From Prevotellaceae bacterium (lineage in GTDB: Bacteria; Bacteroidota; Bacteroidia; Bacteroidales; UBA932), in NCBI GenBank assembly GCA_031259805.1, contig JAIRKX010000046.1:1-33227 (forward strand): 33,227 nucleotides of DNA. The letters are read 5' to 3'. This document shows, piece after piece, positions 7,952-15,493 of the stretch. Within the stretch, counting starts at the first letter, position 1. Each line of letters starts with the position of its first letter. The translations under genes were made by a program, and so were the position numbers. The notes under the pieces were generated by a model that was not told the origin of the DNA, searched no databases, and saw only the letters and a program-made list of their open reading frames with translations.

Positions 7952-10084
7952 CTAATCATCTATCACACAACGGATGACGTATAAGCTAGTGTGGTAAGCC
8001 TGCCCCGTAATGCAGTCCCATGATCTAACGTACTTGTAACTGTATTGAGCTTCGTCTACTGCACCCAAATAAGAATCATTACCATTAGGAAACCCGTCTA
8101 ACCCGCCGGGTAGGGTAGCCTGGTTTGCGCACATACATTCGAGTTCGGTTTGGGATGGTATCCGCGCACCAAGATTTTTGCATCCAGACCTTGCAGCTAA
8201 ATAATCGGTACAGAAGTCATATGGTTCGGTTGTCTGGTATAATCGGAAGCCCGGGCACCCCGGCACACAGCCGCTGTTGATTGTTACCGCCTTTGAAACT
8301 GAAGTTGTACCCGTACAATAGGCACTCTTTCCTTGTACGGTGTAATTACCTGTGGCGGTAGCCGTGTAATTGGCGTTGACGCCGGATTGCACTTGCTGGC
8401 CGTCTTTATACCATATATAGGAGGTTGCGCCAGATACTGTTGCAGTAAGCGTTACAGAGGCATCCGGGCAGGTATTCTGGACGTCGCCAGTAATAGAGGC
8501 AGCGCCTACGGTGGCATAAGTAGCTATCACCTTTGTCGCCTCCGCCGATTCGCAACCTAGCGCGGAAGCGGCTTTGACGGTGTAGGTAGCGTTGGCGGTA
8601 ACGATTACATCGGTAGTGTTGGCGGTTTGCCAGCCGACGTTATTAAAGTTGTAGGAGGCGGCGCCGGTGGTGGCGGTTAGCCTCACCGACGTGCCGGCGC
8701 AGACGGTAGCGCTGGCGGCGGAGAGGGTGATATTGGCAGGGGCGGCCTCTACCGCTACCGTCTCCGTCGCTTCCGCCGATTCGCAGCCTGCCGCAGAAGC
8801 GGCTTTGACGGTAAAAGTCGTGTCGCCGTTTACGGTAACGTTCTTGGTGTTACCTGCCTGCCATGCGCTGCCGTTAAAGGAATACGAGGCGGCGCCGTCA
8901 GCCGAAGCTTCCAGCGTAATCTCCGTGCCCACACAAACGGTAGTACTCGATGCGGAGAGGGTAATATTGGTCGGGGCTGCCCCTGCCGCTACCGTCGTCG
9001 AAGCTGCCGCAACCGTCTCGCAGCCTGCCGCGGAACGGGCTTTGACGGTATAGGTGGCGTTGGCGGTTACGGCTACGTTGGTGGTGTTGGAGGGTTGCCA
9101 GTCGGTGTTGTTAAAGTTGTAAAATGCGGCACCGGCGGTGGCGGTCAGTGTTACCTGCGTGCCGGCGCAGACCGTAGCGCTGGCGGCAGAGAGGGTAACC
9201 GACGGCGCTTCGCCTACGGTCAACACCCAGTTGCCGTCAGAGGCCAGCGGCATAATATTACACGTTTGGTCGTTAACCTTACGGGTATAGGTATACACGC
9301 CGGGCATAAGCGTATCCGGCGGAGTATAGTCCGCGCCCGTCGCATCGGCAATTAAATCGCCGTCTTTGTACCACGAATAAGAAAGCCGTCCGTCGCCGCC
9401 GTCGAAGGGCATGATACCGGTAATCGGCTTAGGTGCGTCGCCTGTACAAACGGTATCGCCGGTAGTTAAGATACTGCCGGTAACGATAGGCGGGTTGACC
9501 ACAAAGCCCGGACAGCCGGTCGAATCGGTGATAGAGGTGATACACGCGCCCGAGCCAAAGGAATGTGAGGGTTCGATGATTGTCCCGTTAATAATAAAGG
9601 GAGGCGTGCCTTTCAAGGCATATCCGCCGCCGGACTGCAAGGTAGCGTTGGGCGGCCAGTCGGAGGCGTAGACACAGGCGTTGAATTTTGTATTGACGGG
9701 GGTGGCTAAGGTTACGGTAAGGGTGGCGTCGAGCGCACCCGACGAGTTGCCGATAAGATAAAAGCCGCGACCGGGCAGCGAGACAGGATACGACAGCGTG
9801 CCGGCGGTCGTCGTCGCGCCGGTAATCGTGGCCGATGTCCATGCGCCCACCGACCCGTCGGGGTTTACCGTGCGATAGTCGGCGAAGATCCACACCGTAT
9901 CGCGGTGATTGGGCGTCGACGAGGGCGGAGTTGCCCAGCCGACGTGGAAAGTCAATGCCGGCACAGCGCCTTCGGTAATGCTCAATTGCGTAACGCGCAC
10001 CACGCTCTGCGCATAACAGAAACTCCCGAATCCCAAAAGGGCAAGCAGGAGCAGGGCGGTTTTTGTGGAAGATAGTTTTTTCAT
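7952..10084 (-). CDS. Secreted multi-Ig-like surface protein
   Basis: The 710-residue protein starts with a signal peptide (residues 1-25, LLLLALLGFGSFCYAQ). Residues 26-291 form an N-terminal module shared with the gene at 1-1404. Three closely similar Ig-like repeats of about 76 residues follow at 293-368, 369-447 and 448-523, each with the pattern ITLSAASATVCAGT ... YTVKAASAAGCE. A divergent fourth is at 524-604. The C-terminus (605-710) is cysteine-rich and has the look of a DUF1566/Lcl-type domain (GARIPSQTELECM ... YVIRCV). The T9SS C-terminal sorting domain is not evident. An extracellular binding or structural role is likely. No promoter is seen just upstream. The nearest good one is at 10610-10639, which would give a leader over 500 bases long. 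Confidence 0.8.
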   Translation of the reverse strand: MKKLSSTKTALLLLALLGFGSFCYAQSVVRVTQLSITEGAVPALTFHVGWATPPSSTPNHRDTVWIFADYRTVNPDGSVGAWTSATITGATTTAGTLSYPVSLPGRGFYLIGNSSGALDATLTVTLATPVNTKFNACVYASDWPPNATLQSGGGYALKGTPPFIINGTIIEPSHSFGSGACITSITDSTGCPGFVVNPPIVTGSILTTGDTVCTGDAPKPITGIMPFDGGDGRLSYSWYKDGDLIADATGADYTPPDTLMPGVYTYTRKVNDQTCNIMPLASDGNWVLTVGEAPSVTLSAASATVCAGTQVTLTATAGAAFYNFNNTDWQPSNTTNVAVTANATYTVKARSAAGCETVAAASTTVAAGAAPTNITLSASSTTVCVGTEITLEASADGAASYSFNGSAWQAGNTKNVTVNGDTTFTVKAASAAGCESAEATETVAVEAAPANITLSAASATVCAGTSVRLTATTGAASYNFNNVGWQTANTTDVIVTANATYTVKAASALGCESAEATKVIATYATVGAASITGDVQNTCPDASVTLTATVSGATSYIWYKDGQQVQSGVNANYTATATGNYTVQGKSAYCTGTTSVSKAVTINSGCVPGCPGFRLYQTTEPYDFCTDYLAARSGCKNLGARIPSQTELECMCANQATLPGGLDGFPNGNDSYLGAVDEAQYSYKYVRSWDCITGQAYHTSLYVIRCVIDD
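8516..9208 (-). repeat. Three ~228-bp tandem repeats inside the Ig-like gene
   Basis: The three Ig-like units (residues 293-523 of the 7952-10084 gene) are recent duplications, with strong similarity at DNA level across the repeated VCAGT and YTVKA blocks. Such units are prone to copy-number change. Confidence 0.7.
9212..9841 (-). repeat. Inverted homologous copy of bases 1-639
   Basis: Codons for residues 82-291 of this gene match bases 1-639 in opposite orientation. Sampled stretches are close to 85-90% identical. A 57-base block is exactly identical (303-359 plus strand, 9489-9545 minus strand). The two copies bracket about 9 kb. Confidence 0.8.
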
Positions 10085-10120
10085 TAAGTGTTAATTGTGA
10101 GTTGTTAATTATTCATAGTT

Positions 10121-10184
10121 CTTAACTCTTAGTTCTTAGTTAAATCCACCCCCGCCTGTCGGCACCCCCGCCAGCGGGGGAGAG
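10121..10184. repeat. Dispersed intergenic repeat, copy 1
   Basis: This 64-base element, starting CTTAACTCTTAGTTCTTAG and ending in a GC-rich CCCCCGCCAGCGGGGGAGAG, recurs almost unchanged at 10694-10758. The GC-rich end contains a hairpin (CCCCCGC / GCGGGGG). Copy 1 is just upstream of the Ig-like gene. Confidence 0.8.
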
Positions 10185-10462
10185 GTGCGCAAAGCGCCGG
10201 TGCAGAACGCGGGAGATTCCGAGCGGAGCACCCGCAGTGGATTGCTTCGGGCTACGCCCTCGTAATGACGAGAGACGGACGTTCTGTATATTTATGGCGA
10301 CGTGTCGCGCCGGCATTAGGACATGTCTTAACGGTAAAAAGACGTGTCTTAACGATAAAAAGACATGTCTTAACAGCAAAAAGACATGTCCCAATAGTAT
10401 ATCGGTAAGCGAGCTGCTGCATCCCTTGCCTCGCAAGGCTTTGGGAAAGCGTGTCGCTGTAA
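10140..10462 (-). other. Out-of-phase open frame carrying the heptad array
   Basis: This frame is open for about 107 codons (TAA at 10140-10142). It encodes four LRHVFLx-type heptads followed by a basic tail. It has no ATG at its front, only a TTG at 10436. Its frame is offset by +1 base from the 39-codon ORF upstream. Thirteen (or ten) C residues in the tract at 10486-10497, instead of twelve, would fuse the two into one protein of about 147 residues. Confidence 0.4.
10298..10402. repeat. 21-bp tandem array, 5 units
   Basis: Units start at 10298, 10319, 10340, 10361 and 10382, exactly 21 bases apart. The three central ones differ at a few positions. Each core contains the palindrome AAGACATGTCTT or a variant. 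The period encodes heptapeptides on either strand: K-T-C-L-N-x-K on plus, L-R-H-V-F-L-x on minus. Edge units are more diverged. Confidence 0.85.
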
Positions 10463-10582
10463 TTAACTGTGTATTAGTAAGTTGTGGGGGGGGGGGGTAG
10501 AATTAGATATTAAAAAAAACGACATCGCTTCGGCGTCCGAGAGAAGCGAAGCAGGTACAGTCGGATGTTTTGTCGTATTCAT
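10463..10582 (-). CDS. 39-residue ORF with C12 tract, promoter-proximal
   Basis: The ATG at 10582 lies 28 bases downstream of a perfect Bacteroidota promoter, a good argument that it is translated. The frame reads MNTTKHPTVPASLLSDAEAM and then a Thr-Pro stretch encoded by the poly-C tract, and it stops at 10463. A one-base gain in the tract opens the downstream heptad-repeat frame to 10140. The N-terminus faintly resembles the ORF at 32965 (M-x-T-x-[KR]-x-x-T-x-P). No function is recognised. It precedes the Ig-like gene on the same strand. Confidence 0.45.
   Translation of the reverse strand: MNTTKHPTVPASLLSDAEAMSFFLISNSTPPPHNLLIHS
10486..10497. repeat. G12/C12 homopolymer tract
   Basis: Twelve consecutive G on the plus strand. 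Tracts of this length slip during replication. This one lies inside the 39-codon ORF on the minus strand. Confidence 0.9.
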
Positions 10583-10609
10583 TTTATCTTTATTCCGTGT
10601 TTGAGAGTG

Positions 10610-10639
10610 CAAATGTACGCATCTTTTTTAAATAGGCAA
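10610..10639 (-). promoter_or_regulatory. Promoter for the 39-codon ORF and perhaps the Ig-like gene
   Basis: On the minus strand, TTG at 10639-10637, an exact 19-base spacer and TACATTTG at 10617-10610 fit the consensus fully. No other promoter is seen before the Ig-like gene at 10084. Confidence 0.6.
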
Positions 10640-10693
10640 GCGTTAATTGTTAATTGTTAATTGTTAGTTGTTCTTAACTCTTAACTCTTAGTT

Positions 10694-10758
10694 CTTAACT
10701 CTTAGTTCTTAGTTAAGTCCACCCCCGCCCTGCGGGCACCCCCGCCAGCGGGGGAGAG
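10694..10758. repeat. Dispersed intergenic repeat, copy 2
   Basis: Near-identical to 10121-10184 (a few substitutions and one extra base). It is preceded by further degenerate TTAATTGTTAA and CTTAACTCTTA repeats from about 10641. It lies just after the tex stop codon, so on the minus strand it may contribute a GC-rich hairpin terminator for tex. Confidence 0.8.
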
Positions 10759-10780
10759 CTACGCAGGTTGCGCTTGTGCT

Positions 10781-12907
10781 TTATGCTTCCATGCTTAACT
10801 TTATTCTATTTCTTTCCAGATCTACGTGCAGCACTTTGACCATGACGTGCTGGTGCAGTTTGACTATATCGGTCGGGCTGGTTATGCGGTGGTTCGACAG
10901 TTTGGAAATATGTACCAGTCCGTTGTGTTTAATTCCTATGTCGACAAATACTCCGAAGTTGGTAATGTTCGTGACGATGCCGGGCAGTACCATGCCTACC
11001 CGCAAGTCTTCGATAGAGAATACGTCGGGCGCAAATTCGAAGACGGAGGCCATCTGGCGCGGGTCGCGACCGGGTTTGGAGAGTTCGTTCATAATGTCGG
11101 TCAGCGTGGGGATGCCGACGTTGTCGCTGACGTAGCGGGCGAGGTCGATTTTTTGGCGTGCCGTTTCGGAGGCCATCAGTTCGCGGACGGTGTGCTGTAC
11201 GTCGCGCGCCATGCGTTCGATCAGGTCATAGCGTTCGGGGTGGACGGCGCTGTTGTCTAACGGGTTTTTGGCTTTGGGGATGCGGAGGAAGCCGGCGCTC
11301 TGTTCAAAGGCTTTTTCGCCCAGGCGTTTTACGTTCTTCAGTTGTTCGCGCGACAGGAATGCGCCATGTTCCTTACGGAAATCTACAATGTGTTGCGCTA
11401 CCTGCGGCCCTATGCCCGATACGTACATCAGCAGATGTTTGCTGGCGGTGTTGAGGTTTACGCCTACGTTGTTTACGCAGCTTTCTACCACGGCGTCCAG
11501 TCGTTCTTTCAGTTTCTTTTGGTCGACATCGTGCTGGTATTGCCCGACGCCGATTGATTTCGGGTCTATTTTCACCAGTTCGGCCAGCGGGTCCATCAGG
11601 CGACGGCCGATTGATACCGCGCCGCGTACCGTTACGTCGTACTCCGGCAATTCTTCGCGGGCAATGGCCGAGGCGGAATAGATCGACGCGCCGTCTTCGC
11701 TTACCATAAATACCTGTACTGTGCGGGAGAATACCATTCTTTGGAGAAACAGTTCCGTCTCGCGGCTGGCCGTGCCGTTGCCTACGGCAATGGCGGTTAT
11801 TTTGTAAGCTTCGATTAGCATGTTGAGTTTGCGCATGGCGCTGCTGCGTTCGTTTTGCGGCGGGTGGGGGTAAATTGTTTCGTTGTGTAGCAGGTTGCCT
11901 TGGTTGTCGAGGCATACGACTTTGCATCCGGTGCGGAAGCCCGGGTCGATGGCCAGCACGCGCTGTTGTCCCAACGGCGCTGCCAATAGCAGCTGACGCA
12001 GGTTTTCGGCAAATACGTTGATGGCCTCGGCATCGGCTTTTTCCTTTTGCCAGTGGATGGTTTCGGTTTCGAGCGACGGGCATAGCAGTCGTTTGTAAGC
12101 ATCGGCGGCGGCGGCTTTGAGTTGTCCGCAGACGAAGGCCGGCGACTCGTCCCGGATAATCAGACGTTCGATCGCCTCTATCGCTTTTTCCTCATAGGGA
12201 ATCAGTTTGATGGACAGAAATCCTTCGTTGTGCCCGCGCAGCACGGCCAGAAAACGGTGCGACGGGACGGCTTTCAGTCGTTCGGTATAGTCGAAATAAC
12301 CTGCATACTTCGCGCCTTCCTCTTCTTTTCCTTTGACGACTTTGGCGTGTAACGTCGCCTCGCGTTGGAACAGCCCTCTCAAGGCGGCGCGGACGCGGGG
12401 GGCCTCGTTGATTTGTTCGGCGATGATGTCGCGCGCGCCGGCCAGTGCATCCTCGACGGTCGGCAGATCGGGTGTAATAAACGGTCGGGCGTCGATATCG
12501 GGCGTTTGCTGTAGCCAAATCATCGCAGCCAGCGGCTCAAGCCCTCGTTCTCGGGCGATGGTGGCGCGTGTACGGCGTTTCGGACGGTAGGGCAGATACA
12601 GGTCTTCCAGCGCCGTCAGTGTAAGGCAGCCGTCTATTTGGGCTTTGAGCGTGTCGGTCAGTTTGCCTTGCTCGGCGATCGTTTTGACGATGGTGTCCTT
12701 CCGTCCGTCTAATTCTTTGAATTTGGCCGCATGGTATTTGATGTCGGCTACCTGTACTTCGTCGAGGCTGCCTGTCGCCTCCTTGCGGTAACGGCTGATG
12801 AACGGGACGGTAGCGCCTTCGTCGAGCAGTTTCAATGTGTGTTCGACTTGCCACTCTTTCGCGCCGGTGGCTTGTGCAATAATAGAAATGTACGTGTGTT
12901 GTAACAT
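10781..12907 (-). CDS. tex: Tex-family RNA-binding transcription accessory protein
   Basis: Tex is a conserved cytoplasmic nucleic-acid-binding protein linked to transcription and RNA processing. The 708 residues show the expected order. A helical N-terminal domain (TVPFISRYRKEATGSLDE) comes first, followed by the LTALEDLYLPYRPKRRTRATIARERGLEPLA signature blocks. The YqgF/RNase H-like domain follows with VLAIDPGFRTGCKV. Helix-hairpin-helix motifs (LMYVSGIGPQVAQHIVDFR, NVKRLGEKAFEQSAGFLRI) come next. The C-terminal S1 domain ends the protein (GMVLPGIVTNITNFGVFVDIG ... GLVHISKLS). It is on the same strand as the ClC gene and follows it by 35 bases, so it may share the lipB-clc transcript. Confidence 0.96.
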   Translation of the reverse strand: MLQHTYISIIAQATGAKEWQVEHTLKLLDEGATVPFISRYRKEATGSLDEVQVADIKYHAAKFKELDGRKDTIVKTIAEQGKLTDTLKAQIDGCLTLTALEDLYLPYRPKRRTRATIARERGLEPLAAMIWLQQTPDIDARPFITPDLPTVEDALAGARDIIAEQINEAPRVRAALRGLFQREATLHAKVVKGKEEEGAKYAGYFDYTERLKAVPSHRFLAVLRGHNEGFLSIKLIPYEEKAIEAIERLIIRDESPAFVCGQLKAAAADAYKRLLCPSLETETIHWQKEKADAEAINVFAENLRQLLLAAPLGQQRVLAIDPGFRTGCKVVCLDNQGNLLHNETIYPHPPQNERSSAMRKLNMLIEAYKITAIAVGNGTASRETELFLQRMVFSRTVQVFMVSEDGASIYSASAIAREELPEYDVTVRGAVSIGRRLMDPLAELVKIDPKSIGVGQYQHDVDQKKLKERLDAVVESCVNNVGVNLNTASKHLLMYVSGIGPQVAQHIVDFRKEHGAFLSREQLKNVKRLGEKAFEQSAGFLRIPKAKNPLDNSAVHPERYDLIERMARDVQHTVRELMASETARQKIDLARYVSDNVGIPTLTDIMNELSKPGRDPRQMASVFEFAPDVFSIEDLRVGMVLPGIVTNITNFGVFVDIGIKHNGLVHISKLSNHRITSPTDIVKLHQHVMVKVLHVDLERNRIKLSMEA

Positions 12908-12942
12908 AAAGTTGAAAAGAGGTGTGAAGTATGTATTACGGT

Positions 12943-14733
12943 TTATTCGTATGAAAATTCCTTTAGTTGCCGGCGGTAGGCGTTAAATATTTTGGATTTG
13001 GACACGAAGCCGATGTACTTGTTTTGGTCGTCGACTACGGGTAGATTCCAGACGTCGTGTTGTTCGAACTTGTCGAGTACCGACGCCATGTTTTCATACT
13101 CGTTGACTGTGGCCGGCACGGGTTGCATGAGGTCGCGTACGAAGGTGGTGGCGTATCGCTCGGCGTCGAACATGATGGGACGAATGTCGTCGAGCAGTAC
13201 GATACCCAGCAGGTTGTTGTGCATGTCGATTACCGGGAACAGGTTGCGGCTCGAGCGCGCTACGACCTTTATCAGTACGCCCAGCGAATGGTCGGGCAAT
13301 ACGGCGTTGAAGTTCGTTTCGATCAGCGGGCGGATGTGGAGCAGTGTGAGCACAGCCTTGTCCTTATCGTGTGTCAGCAGGTCGCCACGCAGCGCCAGCC
13401 GTTTGGTGTAAATCGAATGTTTCTCGAAGCCGCGGATGGTTACGAACGATGTGGCCGAAGCCAGCATCAGCGGCATCAGCAGGTCGTAGCCTTTGGTAAT
13501 TTCGGCGATGAGGAAAATGGCCGTCAACGGCGCTTGCATCACGCCGGCCATCATGCCCGCCATGCCCACCAGTGCGAAGTTGGCTTCGGGTACTGTATGG
13601 ATGCCGCTGATGTTGATCAGTCGCGCCACCAGAAAGCCGGCGATGCCGCCCATGAACAGCGTCGGCCCGAATGTCCCGCCTACGCCGCCGCCACTATTGG
13701 TCAACGACATCGAAATAATCTTAAATACCATCACTCCGCCGAAGAACAGCAGGATAAACCATGTTTCGTTTTCGACCGCCCCGAAGAGCGTATGCCCGAA
13801 GGCGCCTCCGACGTTTTCGTTCAGCAGCGCCGACAGCGAGTCGTAGCCTTCGCCGTAGAGCGGCGGGAATAGAACCAGCAATATGCCCAACCCGACGGCG
13901 CAACACAGCCAGCGACGGAGCGGCTTTCGGATGCGTTTCAACTGCGTTTCGATAAACAGCGTGCCGCGTGTGAAATACAGCGAAGCGAGTCCGCAGAATG
14001 CGCCCAGTACAAGGTAGTACGGAATGTTCGACATCGAAAACAGTTCGAGGCTGTCGGTCGGGAACTGCACTACGTCGCCCATCAGCAGGAAGGAGATGGC
14101 AGTGGCTGTTACCGACGACACGAGCAACGGCAGGATAGAACCCATCGTCAGGTCAAACAGCAGGATTTCGAGCGTGAAGACAATGCCGGCCAGCGGCGCT
14201 TTAAAAATCCCCGCCACCGCGCCCGCAGCCCCGCAGCCTAACAGCAGGGCAATGTGTCGTTCCTTCAGATGCAGGATTTGTGCGACCTTCGACCCGATGG
14301 CCGCCCCGGTATAAACGATCGGCGCTTCGGCCCCCACCGACCCGCCGAAGCCGATGGTAATCGTACTGGCCACCATTGAGCTCCATGTGTTATGTCCTTT
14401 GATTTTCGACTTCCTCCGCGAGATTGCATATAGCACTTTCGTGATGCCGTGCCCGATGTCGGCCTTTACCACATAGCGCACGAACAGCAACGAGAGCAGC
14501 ATCCCCACACCCGGATACACGAAAAACAGCAGGCTGTTGGCCGACGTATGAAACCAGTCTGTAAGCGCCCACTGCATAAAGTGGATGGTGTTTTTCAACA
14601 GCACCGCCGCCAGCCCGCTAAAAAAACCGACGACCAGCGCTAAAAGCAGTACCAGTCGACGTTCGGGCAATCGGTGGAGGCGCTGCTGCCCCCGACCGAT
14701 CCAGTGTGTGATTTTATTCTTTGTGGTATTCAT
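12943..14733 (-). CDS. ClC-type chloride channel/transporter with C-terminal CBS pair
   Basis: A membrane protein of 596 residues: about ten transmembrane helices followed by two CBS domains. ClC signatures are GFGGSVGAEAPIVYTGAAIGS (the GxxGxE filter region), FKAPLAGIVFTLE and GGGVGGTFGPTLFMGG. The CBS pair begins around residue 450 (ALPDHSLGVLIKVV ... LFPVIDMHNNLLGIVLLDDI; DVWNLPVVDDQNKYIGFVSKSKI). Chloride transport or proton exchange is the family function; which of the two cannot be told. The ATG at 14733 overlaps the lipB stop (ATGA), so translation is probably coupled. The longer open frame upstream is the antiphase of lipB and is not part of the gene. Confidence 0.93.
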   Translation of the reverse strand: MNTTKNKITHWIGRGQQRLHRLPERRLVLLLALVVGFFSGLAAVLLKNTIHFMQWALTDWFHTSANSLLFFVYPGVGMLLSLLFVRYVVKADIGHGITKVLYAISRRKSKIKGHNTWSSMVASTITIGFGGSVGAEAPIVYTGAAIGSKVAQILHLKERHIALLLGCGAAGAVAGIFKAPLAGIVFTLEILLFDLTMGSILPLLVSSVTATAISFLLMGDVVQFPTDSLELFSMSNIPYYLVLGAFCGLASLYFTRGTLFIETQLKRIRKPLRRWLCCAVGLGILLVLFPPLYGEGYDSLSALLNENVGGAFGHTLFGAVENETWFILLFFGGVMVFKIISMSLTNSGGGVGGTFGPTLFMGGIAGFLVARLINISGIHTVPEANFALVGMAGMMAGVMQAPLTAIFLIAEITKGYDLLMPLMLASATSFVTIRGFEKHSIYTKRLALRGDLLTHDKDKAVLTLLHIRPLIETNFNAVLPDHSLGVLIKVVARSSRNLFPVIDMHNNLLGIVLLDDIRPIMFDAERYATTFVRDLMQPVPATVNEYENMASVLDKFEQHDVWNLPVVDDQNKYIGFVSKSKIFNAYRRQLKEFSYE

Positions 14734-15425
14734 TCGTTCGTCAAAGATACAAAATATTTCCGCAGCCATTGTTTCACTTCGTCGATGTCGACCGCCGCAC
14801 CCGTTTCGGCGGCCAGCGACGTTACGCCCTTGTCGGTAAACCCGCACGGGTGGATGTATCGGTAATAGCGCAGATCGGTATTGATGTTCAGCGCCAACCC
14901 ATGTGTCGTTACATAATGCGATGCGTGTACGCCTATTGCGCCTATCTTCCGCGCCGACGGACTTCCGGCATCCAGCCACACCCCCGTAGCGCCGGTCAGC
15001 CGTCCGGCCGTTACGCCATACTGCCGCAAGGTGCGGATGATGATCTCTTCCAGCGTAAAAATGTATTGCTTCAACGATAGATGCAGCCGCTCCAAATCCA
15101 GCACCGGATAACAGACAATCTGTCCGGGGCCATGGTAGGTAATATCTCCGCCACGGTCTACATGGTAATAACGCGCACCGATTTGCGCCAGCCTGTCGGC
15201 GTCGATCAGCAGGTTCGACGTGTTTCCGCGTCGCCCGAGCGTATACACATGCGGATGTTCGCAGAAAACCACTGTCCCCGCCGCCGGCTCGTCGTCCGAT
15301 GTAGCGGAAGCGTGAGCAGTAGCGGAAGCGTGAGCCGTTTTGCGAGCGATCAATTGGGCGGCCATCGCTCGTTGCCGCTCCCACGCTTCGGCGTAGTCGA
15401 TAATATCCCAGTCGAGAAAAAGCAT
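14730..15425 (-). CDS. lipB: Octanoyl-[ACP]:protein N-octanoyltransferase LipB
   Basis: LipB transfers octanoate from acyl carrier protein to lipoyl domains, the first step of lipoic acid synthesis. The 231 residues include VYTLGRRGNTSNLL, the substrate loop HVDRGGDITYHGPGQIVCYPVLDL, the catalytic Lys160 in ARKIGAIGVH and the catalytic Cys194 in HPCGF. A non-conserved Ala/Thr/Ser/His-rich insert at residues 30-45 comes from an 18-bp tandem duplication (15301-15336); it lies between the N-terminal strand and the GRRG motif and is probably a surface loop. The stop overlaps the ClC start by 4 bases. No lipA is in view. Confidence 0.95.
   Translation of the reverse strand: MLFLDWDIIDYAEAWERQRAMAAQLIARKTAHASATAHASATSDDEPAAGTVVFCEHPHVYTLGRRGNTSNLLIDADRLAQIGARYYHVDRGGDITYHGPGQIVCYPVLDLERLHLSLKQYIFTLEEIIIRTLRQYGVTAGRLTGATGVWLDAGSPSARKIGAIGVHASHYVTTHGLALNINTDLRYYRYIHPCGFTDKGVTSLAAETGAAVDIDEVKQWLRKYFVSLTNE
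15301..15336. repeat. 18-bp tandem duplication within lipB
   Basis: Two units (15301-15318 and 15319-15336), identical but for the last base, encode a repeated six-residue Thr-Ala-His-Ala-Ser-Ala block. The period keeps frame. Confidence 0.85.
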
Positions 15426-15493
15426 GTTAATGTATTTTGCAAAATTCCGTATACGCTCTGAACATCGTTATCTTTAAACTGGAGGCCGTCGGC

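Noticed and set aside
10237..10500. 87-codon plus-strand ORF with K-T-C-L-N-x-K heptads
   Set aside because: No promoter or convincing start on this strand (no ATG with context), while the minus strand has both. Kept only as the alternative reading of the array.
10526..10549. Inverted repeat CGCTTC/GAAGCG as an operator
   Set aside because: Short, inside the 39-codon ORF and close to chance expectation; no regulator is linked to it.
14734..15384. Long N-terminal extension of the ClC protein
   Set aside because: It is the antiphase of lipB, rich in Arg, without membrane helices or family similarity.
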